DNA from: Pseudobacter sp.
Lineage (GTDB): Bacteria > Bacteroidota > Bacteroidia > Chitinophagales > Chitinophagaceae
Assembly (NCBI GenBank): GCA_017849455.1
Contig: JAFIGX010000026.1
Coordinates: forward strand, 1-64,000
Reading direction: 5' to 3'
Length of the DNA: 64,000 nucleotides
Shown here: piece after piece, positions 43,078 through 52,258 of the stretch
How the letters are laid out: the number at the start of each line of letters is the position of its first letter
How positions within the stretch are numbered: position 1 is the stretch's first letter
Position numbers and translations under genes: made by a program
Notes under the pieces: generated by a model
Database searches by the model: none
The model's input: only the letters and a program-made list of their open reading frames with translations
Told to the model about the DNA's origin: nothing

Positions 43078-44517
43078 TCATGCCGGCACGATCTCTCCCA
43101 ACAAAGTAGCGCCTGTGCAATCTGTCACTTTAACCATTACGTAGTCGCCTTTGTTCAAAGCCGCATTTCCTTTGGGGAAAACGATCACTTTGTTTTGGGT
43201 ATTTCTTCCCCTCCAGTCATCAGCGCTTCTTTTGGAATCGCCTTCGATAAGCACTTTGAAGATCTTGCCAAGGTCGCGCTGATTGCTTTCCAGGCTGAGC
43301 CTGTTCTGCAGTTTCACGATCTCTTCGAGCCTTCTTTTCTTCACTTCTTCCGGTACATCGTCGGTATAACGCCTCGCAGCCAGTGTGCCTGGCCGCTCAC
43401 TGTAAAAGAACATATAGCTCATATCATAGCAGCTGTATTCCATCAGGTCCAGCGTTTCGCCATGCTCCTTCTCGGTTTCGGAGCAGAAGCCGGCAATGAT
43501 ATCGGAACTGATGCCGCAGTCCGGCATGATGGCCCTGATGCGGTCTACCTTGGCGAGATACCATTCACGGGTATAGGTGCGGTTCATCAACTGCAGTACA
43601 CGGGTGGAGCCGCTTTGTACAGGCAGGTGGATATACCGGCAGATATTTTCATATTTCACCATGGTATACAACACTTCATCCGTAATGTCTTTGGGGTGTG
43701 AAGTGGAGAACCGAACGCGGAGGGAAGGATCGATGAGCGCCACCCGTTCGAGCAGGTTGGCAAAGTTGACCGTTTCGCCGCCGGGAACGGATCCATCCAC
43801 CCAATAATAGCTGTCTACGTTCTGTCCGAGCAGGGTCACTTCCTTATACCCATTACTGAACAGATCCCGGCATTCGCGGATGATGGAATGTGCGTCCCTG
43901 CTTCTTTCCCGGCCGCGGGTGAATGGCACCACACAGAAGGAGCACATATTGTTACAGCCCCGCATGATGCTCACGAATGCGGTTATACCGTTGCTGTCTA
44001 ACCGAACAGGGGCAATGTCTGCATACGTTTCCTCCCGGCTCAGCAATACGTTCACGGCTTTTTGTCCGCTCTCCGCTTCGGTGACCAATCCGGGTAGGGT
44101 GCGGTAAGCATCCGGGCCTACCACGAGGTCCACCAGTTTTTCTTCTTCCAGGAATTTTGCCTTCAATCTTTCCGCCATGCAGCCCAATACCCCGATCAGT
44201 GCACCGGGATTGTCCTGTTTCACCTTCCTGAGTTCGGTGAGGCGTTTGCGGACGGTCTGCTCTGCTTTTTCGCGGATGGAACAGGTATTGATCAGGATCA
44301 GATCGGCTTCTTCGAAATTGCGGGTGGCGCCGAACCCGTCTTCCTGCAGGATGGCTGCTACAACCTCACTATCGGCAAAATTCATCTGGCAGCCATAGCT
44401 TTCGATATAGAATTTCTTATTGTATTGGTTAGGGTCATTGGCAAACGGGGCATAAGTCTCCCCCTGCCTGGCTTCATCATGTCTGCTATGTGTGGTCAGA
44501 TCCAACATCACTATCAA
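43078..44517 (-). CDS. miaB: tRNA-2-methylthio-N6-dimethylallyladenosine synthase MiaB
   Basis: A 479-residue radical-SAM methylthiotransferase. The N-terminal UPF0004 domain carries Cys43, Cys79 and Cys113 for the auxiliary 4Fe-4S cluster. The radical-SAM motif CNNMCSFC holds Cys188, Cys192 and Cys195. A C-terminal TRAM domain occupies about 410-475. The enzyme adds the methylthio group to i6A37 of tRNAs reading UNN codons. Met4 (44508) is an alternative start. A matching promoter element TATCTTTG lies at 44530-44537. It is the first gene of the minus-strand operon that ends at secG. Confidence 0.95.
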   Translation of the reverse strand: MIVMLDLTTHSRHDEARQGETYAPFANDPNQYNKKFYIESYGCQMNFADSEVVAAILQEDGFGATRNFEEADLILINTCSIREKAEQTVRKRLTELRKVKQDNPGALIGVLGCMAERLKAKFLEEEKLVDLVVGPDAYRTLPGLVTEAESGQKAVNVLLSREETYADIAPVRLDSNGITAFVSIMRGCNNMCSFCVVPFTRGRERSRDAHSIIRECRDLFSNGYKEVTLLGQNVDSYYWVDGSVPGGETVNFANLLERVALIDPSLRVRFSTSHPKDITDEVLYTMVKYENICRYIHLPVQSGSTRVLQLMNRTYTREWYLAKVDRIRAIMPDCGISSDIIAGFCSETEKEHGETLDLMEYSCYDMSYMFFYSERPGTLAARRYTDDVPEEVKKRRLEEIVKLQNRLSLESNQRDLGKIFKVLIEGDSKRSADDWRGRNTQNKVIVFPKGNAALNKGDYVMVKVTDCTGATLLGEIVPA

Positions 44518-44529
44518 TTATTTGGACGG

Positions 44530-44537
44530 CAAAGATA
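44530..44537 (-). promoter_or_regulatory. -7 promoter element of the miaB operon
   Basis: TATCTTTG on the minus strand is an exact TAnnTTTG box 13 bases before the 44517 start. If transcription begins 6-8 bases downstream, the leader is very short and Met4 at 44508 becomes the likelier start. Confidence 0.5.
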
Positions 44538-44662
44538 GCTAAAAAGCTGGAGAAAATGACAGGTTGGCAGGAGCGGGGTGAAGTCGGAGGTCAGCGGTCA
44601 GAAGTATGAGGTCTCTGCAGACCGGGGACCATTCCTGCTTCATTCCTTATCTTTACCCTCAA

Positions 44663-47101
44663 ATGCCCCTGTACCGATCTTCCCTACTGCTATCCCTGCT
44701 GCTTTTGCTGAGCATGGTCACATTATGCCAGGAAAAAAAAGAGGCGCCCGGGCTCATTACCGGCAATATCCTCGATGAAAAGAAAAAAGCGGTGTCCCAA
44801 GCCTCTGTTGAACTCAGGCTCGTCAGTGATTCTCTTTCCAAAAAGGCTACCCGCACCGATAAGGACGGTAATTTCAGTTTCGAACAGATCCCATTCGGGT
44901 ATTACCGCCTCAAAATTACTTATGTAGGTTACCAACCTCTGGTGATCGATAGCATCAACCTGCGCATGGAACGGTATGATTTCAACCTGAGCGATCTCAC
45001 GCTCAAGCCCAATACCGACGCACAACTGGAAGAAGTAGTGGTATATGCGGAAAAACCTTTGATACAAAGCCGCGATGGGAATATCACTTTCAATGCAGGA
45101 GAATCTGCCCTCAGCGCAGGGGCCAATGCCAGCGAATTGCTCAAATCCGTTCCACTGGTAGCCAATGATCCCGATGGGAAACTGGTGGTCCGGGGCAAGG
45201 AACCCAAGATCCTGATCGACGATAAGCCGGTGGAGCTGAACGCCCAGCAATTGCAGGATTTCCTCGAATCCCTGCCGGGCAGCATGATCGAAAGGATCGA
45301 AGTGATGACCAACCCACCCCCTCAATATGCGAATGAATCGGGCGGGGTGATCAATATCATTACAAGAAAAGGCAGGGTAGGGCTGGGAGCGCGTCTTTCC
45401 CTTACAGGCGGTACCCGCGGGGAGGCCGGGATCAGCGGCAATATCAATTACAGGAAGAAAGGACTGGCCATCAACCTCAACCTGGGCGCTGCCTATAATG
45501 TGGTGGACGGTAATGGCTATTCGAAAAGACAGAATATTTACAAGGATTCCACCAACTATTACAATACCACCAATAATTATCATAACCGCAGCACCCGCCC
45601 CAATGCAAGGCTCAGCATCGATTATGAGATCGATCCCCGTAACCTGGTGAATGTACTGATGCAGTTCAACCAGCATATCTTCCGCAACAGGAGTGATAAT
45701 GAGTTCACCAACCTCAACCAGCAGGAAGACATTTATAAACTCAGCAACAGGTTCATTCAAACGGAAGGAGGGAACGCCAGTCCTGATATAAATGTGACGT
45801 ATACGCGGAAAGGGAAAAAGCCGGGGGAGACCCTGCGACTGATCGCCGGCCTCAATTATTCGTATAACCAGAACGACCGCACTTTCTTCCAGCAATTCCT
45901 GTTCCCGGATGGTTCTCCTACCGGGGTAGATTCCACGCAGCAGCAACTGGGCGATACCTGGAACCACGGCTATCATATCAGGCTGAATTATGATAAACTG
46001 CTCGATAACAAACGCACTACCATCTCTACCGGTGGCGCCTGGAACCAGGATGCCAGCGATGTGCTGCTGAATACCCAATTCCTGCGCAAGCCCGGCAACG
46101 AGTATGAAAAGAGTGAGCTGTTGAGCAATGATTTCGGGTTTACCCAAACCCTGAGCAATCTCCGCTTCGCCGTGAAGCAGCAATTGGCGGAACTGATGAG
46201 CATCACCGGCGGGTTGGCGATAGAAGCCACCAGGCTTTCATTCAACCTGAGGGATAAATCAAGCATCGGCAATGATTATCTCACCTGGCTGCCATTCGCC
46301 AACTTCCGGAAAGAATGGAAGGATGTACTGAGCGTTAGCCTGGCATATCGCAAGACCATCAGGAGGCCGGGCATCACACAACTCAATCCCAGCATCGATT
46401 ATGGCGATCCCAATAATATCCGTTATGGGAATCCCGGTCTGGCCCCCACCACTTCACACAATTTCGACCTGGTCTTTGGCCGTACCAGCGATCAGTACTA
46501 TATAAATCTGGGCATGGGGTATAACCTCGTACAAAAAGTATTCAGCCAGATCCGTACCCGCCAGCCCGATGGAACAACGGAAACCACCTGGGAGAATATC
46601 GACGACCGTCATGAATATGAGCTCAGCACCTGGAGCGGGTATACTTTCTCCCGGCAGTTCCGGGTGAACTTCAGCGCCAGCTATACCTATAATAAATACA
46701 GCCTGTACGACAGGAACGTGAACAAATACCGTAATGGGGGCACCCTCACCTCCAACTTCAATGCCAATTATGTTCCGCAGGATGTCTGGAATATCACCAC
46801 CGGGATCACCTATAACCGCTTCGCCAACCCGCAGGGAACGGTTCGCAGCAATATCCGGATGAACATCGGCATCCAGCGTAAATTCTTCAACAAGAAATTC
46901 ATCGTCACATTCAATATGGTAGATCCGTTCAACAAACAGGAATACCGAAGCTTCACCTATGGCCCCAACTACAGCCTGGAATCTTTCAACAGCACGGCTA
47001 CGCGCAATTTCAGGCTTACGCTGGGATATAACTTCGTGAACCTGGGCCGCAAGTCGAAACAGACCAATCCCAAAATACTGGACAGGCTTCCGAAGAGGTA
47101 G
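44663..47101 (+). CDS. TonB-dependent receptor-like outer-membrane beta-barrel protein
   Basis: An 812-residue outer-membrane protein. A signal peptide (MPLYRSSLLLSLLLLLSMVT...) is followed by a carboxypeptidase-regulatory-like domain (about 33-110, ITGNILDEKKKAVSQASVEL). A plug-like domain (about 125-240) includes VNIITRKG-type INIITRKGRVG, and the rest is an OMP_b-brl_3 type barrel. This group lacks the SusC signature and a SusD partner, and its ligand is unknown. The ATG at 44663 was chosen because the signal peptide begins there; the frame is open from 44606, but that part is repeat-like sequence. A single-gene unit divergent from miaB. Confidence 0.88.
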   Translation: MPLYRSSLLLSLLLLLSMVTLCQEKKEAPGLITGNILDEKKKAVSQASVELRLVSDSLSKKATRTDKDGNFSFEQIPFGYYRLKITYVGYQPLVIDSINLRMERYDFNLSDLTLKPNTDAQLEEVVVYAEKPLIQSRDGNITFNAGESALSAGANASELLKSVPLVANDPDGKLVVRGKEPKILIDDKPVELNAQQLQDFLESLPGSMIERIEVMTNPPPQYANESGGVINIITRKGRVGLGARLSLTGGTRGEAGISGNINYRKKGLAINLNLGAAYNVVDGNGYSKRQNIYKDSTNYYNTTNNYHNRSTRPNARLSIDYEIDPRNLVNVLMQFNQHIFRNRSDNEFTNLNQQEDIYKLSNRFIQTEGGNASPDINVTYTRKGKKPGETLRLIAGLNYSYNQNDRTFFQQFLFPDGSPTGVDSTQQQLGDTWNHGYHIRLNYDKLLDNKRTTISTGGAWNQDASDVLLNTQFLRKPGNEYEKSELLSNDFGFTQTLSNLRFAVKQQLAELMSITGGLAIEATRLSFNLRDKSSIGNDYLTWLPFANFRKEWKDVLSVSLAYRKTIRRPGITQLNPSIDYGDPNNIRYGNPGLAPTTSHNFDLVFGRTSDQYYINLGMGYNLVQKVFSQIRTRQPDGTTETTWENIDDRHEYELSTWSGYTFSRQFRVNFSASYTYNKYSLYDRNVNKYRNGGTLTSNFNANYVPQDVWNITTGITYNRFANPQGTVRSNIRMNIGIQRKFFNKKFIVTFNMVDPFNKQEYRSFTYGPNYSLESFNSTATRNFRLTLGYNFVNLGRKSKQTNPKILDRLPKR

Positions 47102-47157
47102 GTTATCGCAAATGACAGGATCGATGGAAGAGCTATTCCATAAAATAAGGAAAAATG

Positions 47158-47165
47158 TAAATTTG
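47158..47165 (+). promoter_or_regulatory. -7 promoter element of the MNT/HEPN pair
   Basis: TAAATTTG is an exact TAnnTTTG box 28 bases before the ATG at 47194. No TTG is found at -33, so this is a weak or -7-only promoter call. Confidence 0.4.
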
Positions 47166-47193
47166 TGTCTGGCAATCTCTTCATGAAAAATAA

Positions 47194-47523
47194 ATGGCCA
47201 TGCTTAAAAGTGTTCAACAGGTGGCGGATGAATATAAAAATAACCTGATGTTGCTCTATGGGGATGAATTCATGGAGTTGATCTTATTTGGTTCCTACGC
47301 CCGGGGAGATTATCAGGAAGAATCTGATATCGACTTTGCGATAGTCCTTAAAGATCCTGCCACACGCGCCTCTGCAGAAATCCTGAAAATTTCACCTATC
47401 AGTGCCAGATTATCTCTAAAATATGGTTTCATGCTTTCTTCGCTGCCGGTCTCTCTTCATAAAAAACAAACCTCGATGCAGGGCGTGTACCAGAATATCC
47501 GTAAGGAGGGAATTGTAATATGA
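47194..47523 (+). CDS. MNT-type nucleotidyltransferase domain protein
   Basis: A 109-residue minimal nucleotidyltransferase. The motif LFGSYARGDYQEESDIDFAI (31-50) carries G33-S34 and catalytic acidic pair D45 and D47. A third acidic residue is not obvious in the later strand (GFMLSSLPVS). MNT proteins paired with HEPN proteins act in toxin-antitoxin modules, where the MNT partner can adenylylate or inactivate the HEPN toxin. The HEPN gene overlaps it by 4 bases (ATGA at 47520-47523), so the two are translated together. The second residue Met3 is an alternative start. Confidence 0.88.
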   Translation: MAMLKSVQQVADEYKNNLMLLYGDEFMELILFGSYARGDYQEESDIDFAIVLKDPATRASAEILKISPISARLSLKYGFMLSSLPVSLHKKQTSMQGVYQNIRKEGIVI

Positions 47524-47927
47524 GTGTCTCTCTGCATGCAGAATCCATAAAAGCTATGGAACGGGCAGCCGATGCATTGGAGAATGCCAGGTACAATCTT
47601 CAAGGCGATTTTACACTAGGTGCTGCTGACAGAGCGTATTACGCATGTTATTATTGTATTGCGGCAATGTTATATACAAAGAACGTCTATCCTAAAACCC
47701 ATCAGGGTGCAGGAGCGAAGTTTGCAGAACTTTTTATCAAGACCGGTATTTTTTCGGTAGAAGCTTCTGATACTATTGCTATTCTTTTTAATTTTCGGCA
47801 AGAAGCTGATTATGATCTCGATGCCGACATTACAATCGACGAGGCAAGAAACATCATTCAAAGGGCAACAGCCTTTTATGATCGATGTAATGATTACTTA
47901 CAAAAACTGATTGCCAGCCTGAAATAA
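47520..47927 (+). CDS. HEPN domain protein
   Basis: A 135-residue all-helical protein with the HEPN pattern: ALENARYNLQGD (about 19-30), ADRAYYACYYCIAAMLY (37-52) and a late helix with FRQEADYD (92-99). The classical HEPN RNase motif R-x4-6-H is replaced by R93-x4-Y98, so RNase activity is uncertain; some HEPN subfamilies paired with MNT have this RxxxDY form. With the MNT gene it forms a two-gene unit likely to be a toxin-antitoxin or related control system. It ends 3 bases before the convergent czcA-like gene. Confidence 0.85.
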   Translation: MSVSLHAESIKAMERAADALENARYNLQGDFTLGAADRAYYACYYCIAAMLYTKNVYPKTHQGAGAKFAELFIKTGIFSVEASDTIAILFNFRQEADYDLDADITIDEARNIIQRATAFYDRCNDYLQKLIASLK

Positions 47928-47930
47928 TTC

Positions 47931-50900
47931 TTATTTCGAAGGCGGTGTTTCCTCTATTCTCCTTTCATAAGCTGCCGTATCGAATTTTCTGTAGGCCCAG
48001 CCGAATATGAGCGGGAATACCCAGAGCGAGAAGATCATGGCGCAGAGAATACCACCGATCACGACCCTGGCAAGTGGCCTCGAGCTTTCGGAGCCGATAC
48101 CATGGGAAACGGCGGCCGGTAACAGACCGATGGCAGCCATCATCGCCGTCATCATAACGGGCCGTATACGCGAATTCACTCCCAGTTTGATGGACGTATA
48201 CAATGAGCTGCCTGCTCCCTTTATATTTTCCAGGTTATTTTTGAAAACAGTGATCAGCAGTACTCCATCCTGTATACAAATACCGAAAAGCGCTATGAAA
48301 CCTATACCGGCCGAAATACTGAAATTGGTATTTGTAATATGCAGCGCCAGTAAACCCCCAACAATGGCAAAAGGAACATTCAGGAAAACCAGTGCGGCAT
48401 CTTTCAGGTTGCCGAACATGGTGAACAGCAAAATGAAAATGAGCAACAAACTGATGGGCACCACCTGTGCCAGTCGTTTAGTGGCCCTTTGCTGGTTCTC
48501 AAAATCACCCTGCCAGGCCATGGTATAACCTCTTTTCAATTGAACACTCCCCATTACTTTATCCTGCGCTTCTGCAATGGTGCTTCCCATATCCCTTCCA
48601 CGCACGGAAAACTTCAGTGCGGAATATCTTTGGTTATCGTCCCTGAAAATAAGGCAGGGCCCGGTCTTTTGCGTAATGGTAGCGATCTCCTTAATGGGCA
48701 CTTTGCTCCCGCTTTGTGTAGGGACCAGCAGGTTGCCAATATCATCCGGTGTTTTTCTGAATTCTTCCGGCAGGCGTACCCTGATATCGAATGTTTTGAT
48801 CCCTTCATATAAGGTCGATGCAGCTAGTCCTCCAATAGCCATGGCAATGACCGCATTTGCATCGGCAGTCGCTACGCCGTAGAGGGCCATTTTTTGCTGA
48901 TCGAGATTGATATTCAATTCAGGCTGGCCGATATTATGGATAACACCCAGATCTTCGATCCCCCGTACATCTTTCAGGATATTATAGACCTCATTGATCT
49001 TGCCTTCCATATAATCGAGGGAATCGCCATAGACCTTCACACAGATCGAACCCTTTACGCCGGAAACAGCTTCTTCCACATTATCCATGATGGGTTGGGA
49101 AAAATTGAGATCGGCGCCAGGGATAGCGGAAAGGCTTTTCCCCATCTGGTCGACCAGTTCTTCCTTGGAAATTTTAGGTCTCCACTCCGATTGCGGATAC
49201 AGCATCACGGAGAATTCATTATTATAAAACCCTGCCACATCGGTGCCGTCGTCCGGGCGACCTGTTTGTGACACGGCATATTTTACCTGGGGAAAGGCCA
49301 TGAGCTTTCTCCTTACCTGGGTGGAGATCTCAACTGATTTGTCCAAAGAGATACTATATGGCGTTTGAACCCGCAGCCAGATGGAACCTTCATTCAACTC
49401 CGGCAAAAATTCCGAGCCTAGGTATTTGAATGAATAAAGCCCAATACCCATAACGATAAAGGATAGAACGACCACTATTTCTTTCCGCTTCCATGACTGG
49501 CTAAATCCCTTCAGCATGAAGCCTGTAAGATGGTGTACCACGGGGTTGTGCTTTTCATGCACATTCTTCCTGAGCAACATGCTGATGAGCACCGGCACCA
49601 GCGTTAGCGTCGTAATGAGCGCGCCCAGCAATGCAAAGCCCAGCGTATATGCCAGTGGTGAAAACATTTTTCCTTCCACTTTCTGGAAGGCAAAAATGGG
49701 TAGCAGGCCGGTAATGATAATGACCTTTGCAAAGAAGATGGCTTTGCCGAGTTGAGCGCCATTCTTTTTGATGAGGCCCAGTTTGGCGATCTTGTTGAAT
49801 CGTTCCATCCCGATATCCCTGGCCTTATGGTCGAGGATCACGAACATACCTTCCACCATTACCACAGCGCCATCGATGATGATACCGAAGTCAACGGCGC
49901 CTAACGATAACAGGTTGGCCGACATCCCCATGATATGTAAACAGATGAATGCAAAAAGCAGCGCCATCGGGATAATGATCGACACGATCAATGTCGTTCG
50001 CCAGTTGAACATGAATACCGACACGAGCAGCGTAACGAGGAGAATACCTTCTATCAGGTTATGCAATACGGTGTGCGTCGCATATTCAATGAGGTCCGAG
50101 CGATCGTAATAGGGGATGATCCTCGTATCGGCAGGCAGTACACTGGAGTTGAGCTTATCGATCTTGGCCTTGATGGCTTTTACAACCTCCGACGGGTTTT
50201 CTCCTTTTCGCATAACGATGATCGCTTCCACCACATCGGTTTCATCCGTGACGCTCCTCTTGCCGGAAGAATCCGCCAGTCCATTTGATCTGGCCACCCA
50301 TCCCAATCGGGGCAGGTTGGATATTTCAACTTCAGCAACATCTTTCACCAACACAGGAACGCCATTGTCGAGCGTTACGATCACATTCTTTATTTCATTG
50401 ATATCATTCAACAGGCCGATACCCCGCACCACATAAGCCTGGTTATTCTGAATGATCATATCTCCACCGATATTGATATTGGTTTTTTGTACGGCCGTAA
50501 AGACATCGAGTGGTGTGATATTCAGGGAAGCGAGCTTATGCGGGTCTACTTTTATTTCATAGGTCTTCGTTTTTCCGCCAAAGGCCGTTATGTCTGCTAC
50601 TCCAGGCACGGATTTCAACTGGCGGTCTATTACCCAGTCCTGCATGGTCTTTAATTCCCTTACATCGCGGAACTCGCTTTTGAGCGTATACCTGAAAATT
50701 TCTCCTGTTGGGCCGGTAGGAGGCTGAACGGAAGGCTGCACATTGGGCGGCAAGGTGGCATTGCCCAACAGGTTCATGACCTGTTGCCTGGCCTGGGGAT
50801 CTTTTACATTGTCTTCGAATATGAGCTTGACGAACGAAAGACCGAAAATAGTGGTAGACCGAAGACTGATCTTCTGCTGCACGGGGTTCATCGCAATTTC

Positions 50901-51116
50901 AACGGGGATGGTCACGAACTTCTCTACTTCCTCTGCACTTCTTCCGGGCCATTGGGTGATGATACTGATCTCTGTATTGGTAACATCGGGAAATGCTTCG
51001 ATCGGCATGCTACGGAATGTAATAATACCGACAATGACGAGGATCAGTGATGAAAAAATTATAAAATACCTGTTCTTGAGTGAGAAGGCAATTATACTCC
51101 TGAGTATTTTGAGCAT
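47931..51116 (-). CDS. CzcA/CusA-type heavy-metal RND efflux pump
   Basis: A 1061-residue inner-membrane proton-driven pump of the HME-RND family with 12 expected membrane segments and two large periplasmic loops. Transmembrane helix 4 reads DFGIIIDGAVVMVEG with D409, D415 and E422. This matches the proton-relay motif of CzcA-type pumps for Zn/Co/Cd or Ni rather than the Cu/Ag CusA form. With the adaptor and TolC-like genes upstream (gaps 22 and 10 bases) it forms a tripartite exporter of divalent metal ions. The exact metal cannot be fixed from sequence, and no metal-sensing regulator lies beside it. Confidence 0.93.
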   Translation of the reverse strand: MLKILRSIIAFSLKNRYFIIFSSLILVIVGIITFRSMPIEAFPDVTNTEISIITQWPGRSAEEVEKFVTIPVEIAMNPVQQKISLRSTTIFGLSFVKLIFEDNVKDPQARQQVMNLLGNATLPPNVQPSVQPPTGPTGEIFRYTLKSEFRDVRELKTMQDWVIDRQLKSVPGVADITAFGGKTKTYEIKVDPHKLASLNITPLDVFTAVQKTNINIGGDMIIQNNQAYVVRGIGLLNDINEIKNVIVTLDNGVPVLVKDVAEVEISNLPRLGWVARSNGLADSSGKRSVTDETDVVEAIIVMRKGENPSEVVKAIKAKIDKLNSSVLPADTRIIPYYDRSDLIEYATHTVLHNLIEGILLVTLLVSVFMFNWRTTLIVSIIIPMALLFAFICLHIMGMSANLLSLGAVDFGIIIDGAVVMVEGMFVILDHKARDIGMERFNKIAKLGLIKKNGAQLGKAIFFAKVIIITGLLPIFAFQKVEGKMFSPLAYTLGFALLGALITTLTLVPVLISMLLRKNVHEKHNPVVHHLTGFMLKGFSQSWKRKEIVVVLSFIVMGIGLYSFKYLGSEFLPELNEGSIWLRVQTPYSISLDKSVEISTQVRRKLMAFPQVKYAVSQTGRPDDGTDVAGFYNNEFSVMLYPQSEWRPKISKEELVDQMGKSLSAIPGADLNFSQPIMDNVEEAVSGVKGSICVKVYGDSLDYMEGKINEVYNILKDVRGIEDLGVIHNIGQPELNINLDQQKMALYGVATADANAVIAMAIGGLAASTLYEGIKTFDIRVRLPEEFRKTPDDIGNLLVPTQSGSKVPIKEIATITQKTGPCLIFRDDNQRYSALKFSVRGRDMGSTIAEAQDKVMGSVQLKRGYTMAWQGDFENQQRATKRLAQVVPISLLLIFILLFTMFGNLKDAALVFLNVPFAIVGGLLALHITNTNFSISAGIGFIALFGICIQDGVLLITVFKNNLENIKGAGSSLYTSIKLGVNSRIRPVMMTAMMAAIGLLPAAVSHGIGSESSRPLARVVIGGILCAMIFSLWVFPLIFGWAYRKFDTAAYERRIEETPPSK

Positions 51117-51138
51117 GACAGTATTTTAAATTGTTCTC

Positions 51139-52248
51139 CTAATAATTCAACGCATCATAGATCAATAAGGCCTGGGAGGCAATGATGGTCTCTCCTTCGT
51201 TAATGCCCGATGATAAGTAGGTCTTGTTGTCCAGGGCGCTCAGCACCTTAACAGGGGTAATGCGTACATCATTGTTGGCATGAAATGATAAAACATAGTA
51301 CTGACTATGGTCGAAGATGAGAGCGCTCGACGGAATGCATAGGGCCTCTCCATCCCCTTTGTTGATCACCGTTACACTGGCGAACATTTGTGGTTTCAGC
51401 GCATAGTCGGGATTGGGAAGCACTACCCGCATCTTCATCACCTTATTGGTAGGGTCCAGCACATTCAGGATCTTATCGACCTTGCCTTTGAAGACCCGGC
51501 CGGGGTAGGAGAGTGTGGTTACATTGACCATTTCCCCTACATGTACCTTGCTGATATTGGATTCATACACGTTGGCCTGTACCCAAACGTTCTTCAGATC
51601 GGAGATGGTAAGGATATTATTGCCGTTATCGGCCCTGATGGTGGTATTGTTGGTAATATTCTTCTGAACGATAAATCCACTGATGGGGGCCTTCACGATG
51701 AATTCACCTTTTGTATTATCGCCATTGATCTTCAGAATCCGCCGGACCATTTCCAATTGTGCCACGGCCTGGTCGTAGTTGGTTTGTGCCGCGTTGACAT
51801 CGAGCTGTGAGGCAAGCCCGCTCTTGAAAAGGTCTTTCTGGGCCTGCAGGAGTTTTTGGGTATTGGAAAGATTGGTTTCCGCAATGACCAGGTTATTACT
51901 ATAGCCGGCCATTTCACTGCTTCGGATACGCGCCAGTACCTGGCCTGCTTTTACATAATCCCCCAGTTGCACGGTTACTTCATCGATAATGCCGCTGACC
52001 ATGGGGAAAATATTGACCTGGTTGTCCTGGTTGAAGTCGACGGCCCCTGTAAAAGTGAGCGCATTGGCCATTGGACAGGTCCGCACGGTATCGATAATAA
52101 GGGTCCTCATCAGCGAATCCGGTATAACGTACTTTGCCCGGTCATCTGTTTTTTTGTTCTCCGGGCTACAGCTTACACTATGCGCAATGATGATTATAGC
52201 TATGAGTGGACCTAAAGTTTTTATTTTCATAGATCGATGCATCTGCAC
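51139..52248 (-). CDS. RND efflux periplasmic adaptor (CzcB/HlyD family) lipoprotein
   Basis: A 369-residue adaptor. The signal peptide ends in lipobox VSC-SPENKK. Met7 (52230) is the better start, because the hydrophobic stretch follows directly from MKIKTLGPL. A barrel-sandwich hybrid (about 70-115 and 175-220) is split by a coiled-coil hairpin (about 115-170, with QKLLQAQKDLFKSGLASQLD), followed by beta-barrel and membrane-proximal domains (VINKGDGEALCIP, about 290). It bridges the RND pump and the TolC-like channel. No His-rich metal-binding N-terminus is visible. Confidence 0.9.
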   Translation of the reverse strand: MQMHRSMKIKTLGPLIAIIIIAHSVSCSPENKKTDDRAKYVIPDSLMRTLIIDTVRTCPMANALTFTGAVDFNQDNQVNIFPMVSGIIDEVTVQLGDYVKAGQVLARIRSSEMAGYSNNLVIAETNLSNTQKLLQAQKDLFKSGLASQLDVNAAQTNYDQAVAQLEMVRRILKINGDNTKGEFIVKAPISGFIVQKNITNNTTIRADNGNNILTISDLKNVWVQANVYESNISKVHVGEMVNVTTLSYPGRVFKGKVDKILNVLDPTNKVMKMRVVLPNPDYALKPQMFASVTVINKGDGEALCIPSSALIFDHSQYYVLSFHANNDVRITPVKVLSALDNKTYLSSGINEGETIIASQALLIYDALNY

Positions 52249-52258
52249 GATTTTAATG

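Noticed and set aside
44723..46183. A 486-codon minus-strand open frame
   Set aside because: It lies entirely antisense to the TonB-receptor-like gene, has an Ile/Val/His-rich composition typical of a reverse-frame shadow and matches no family.
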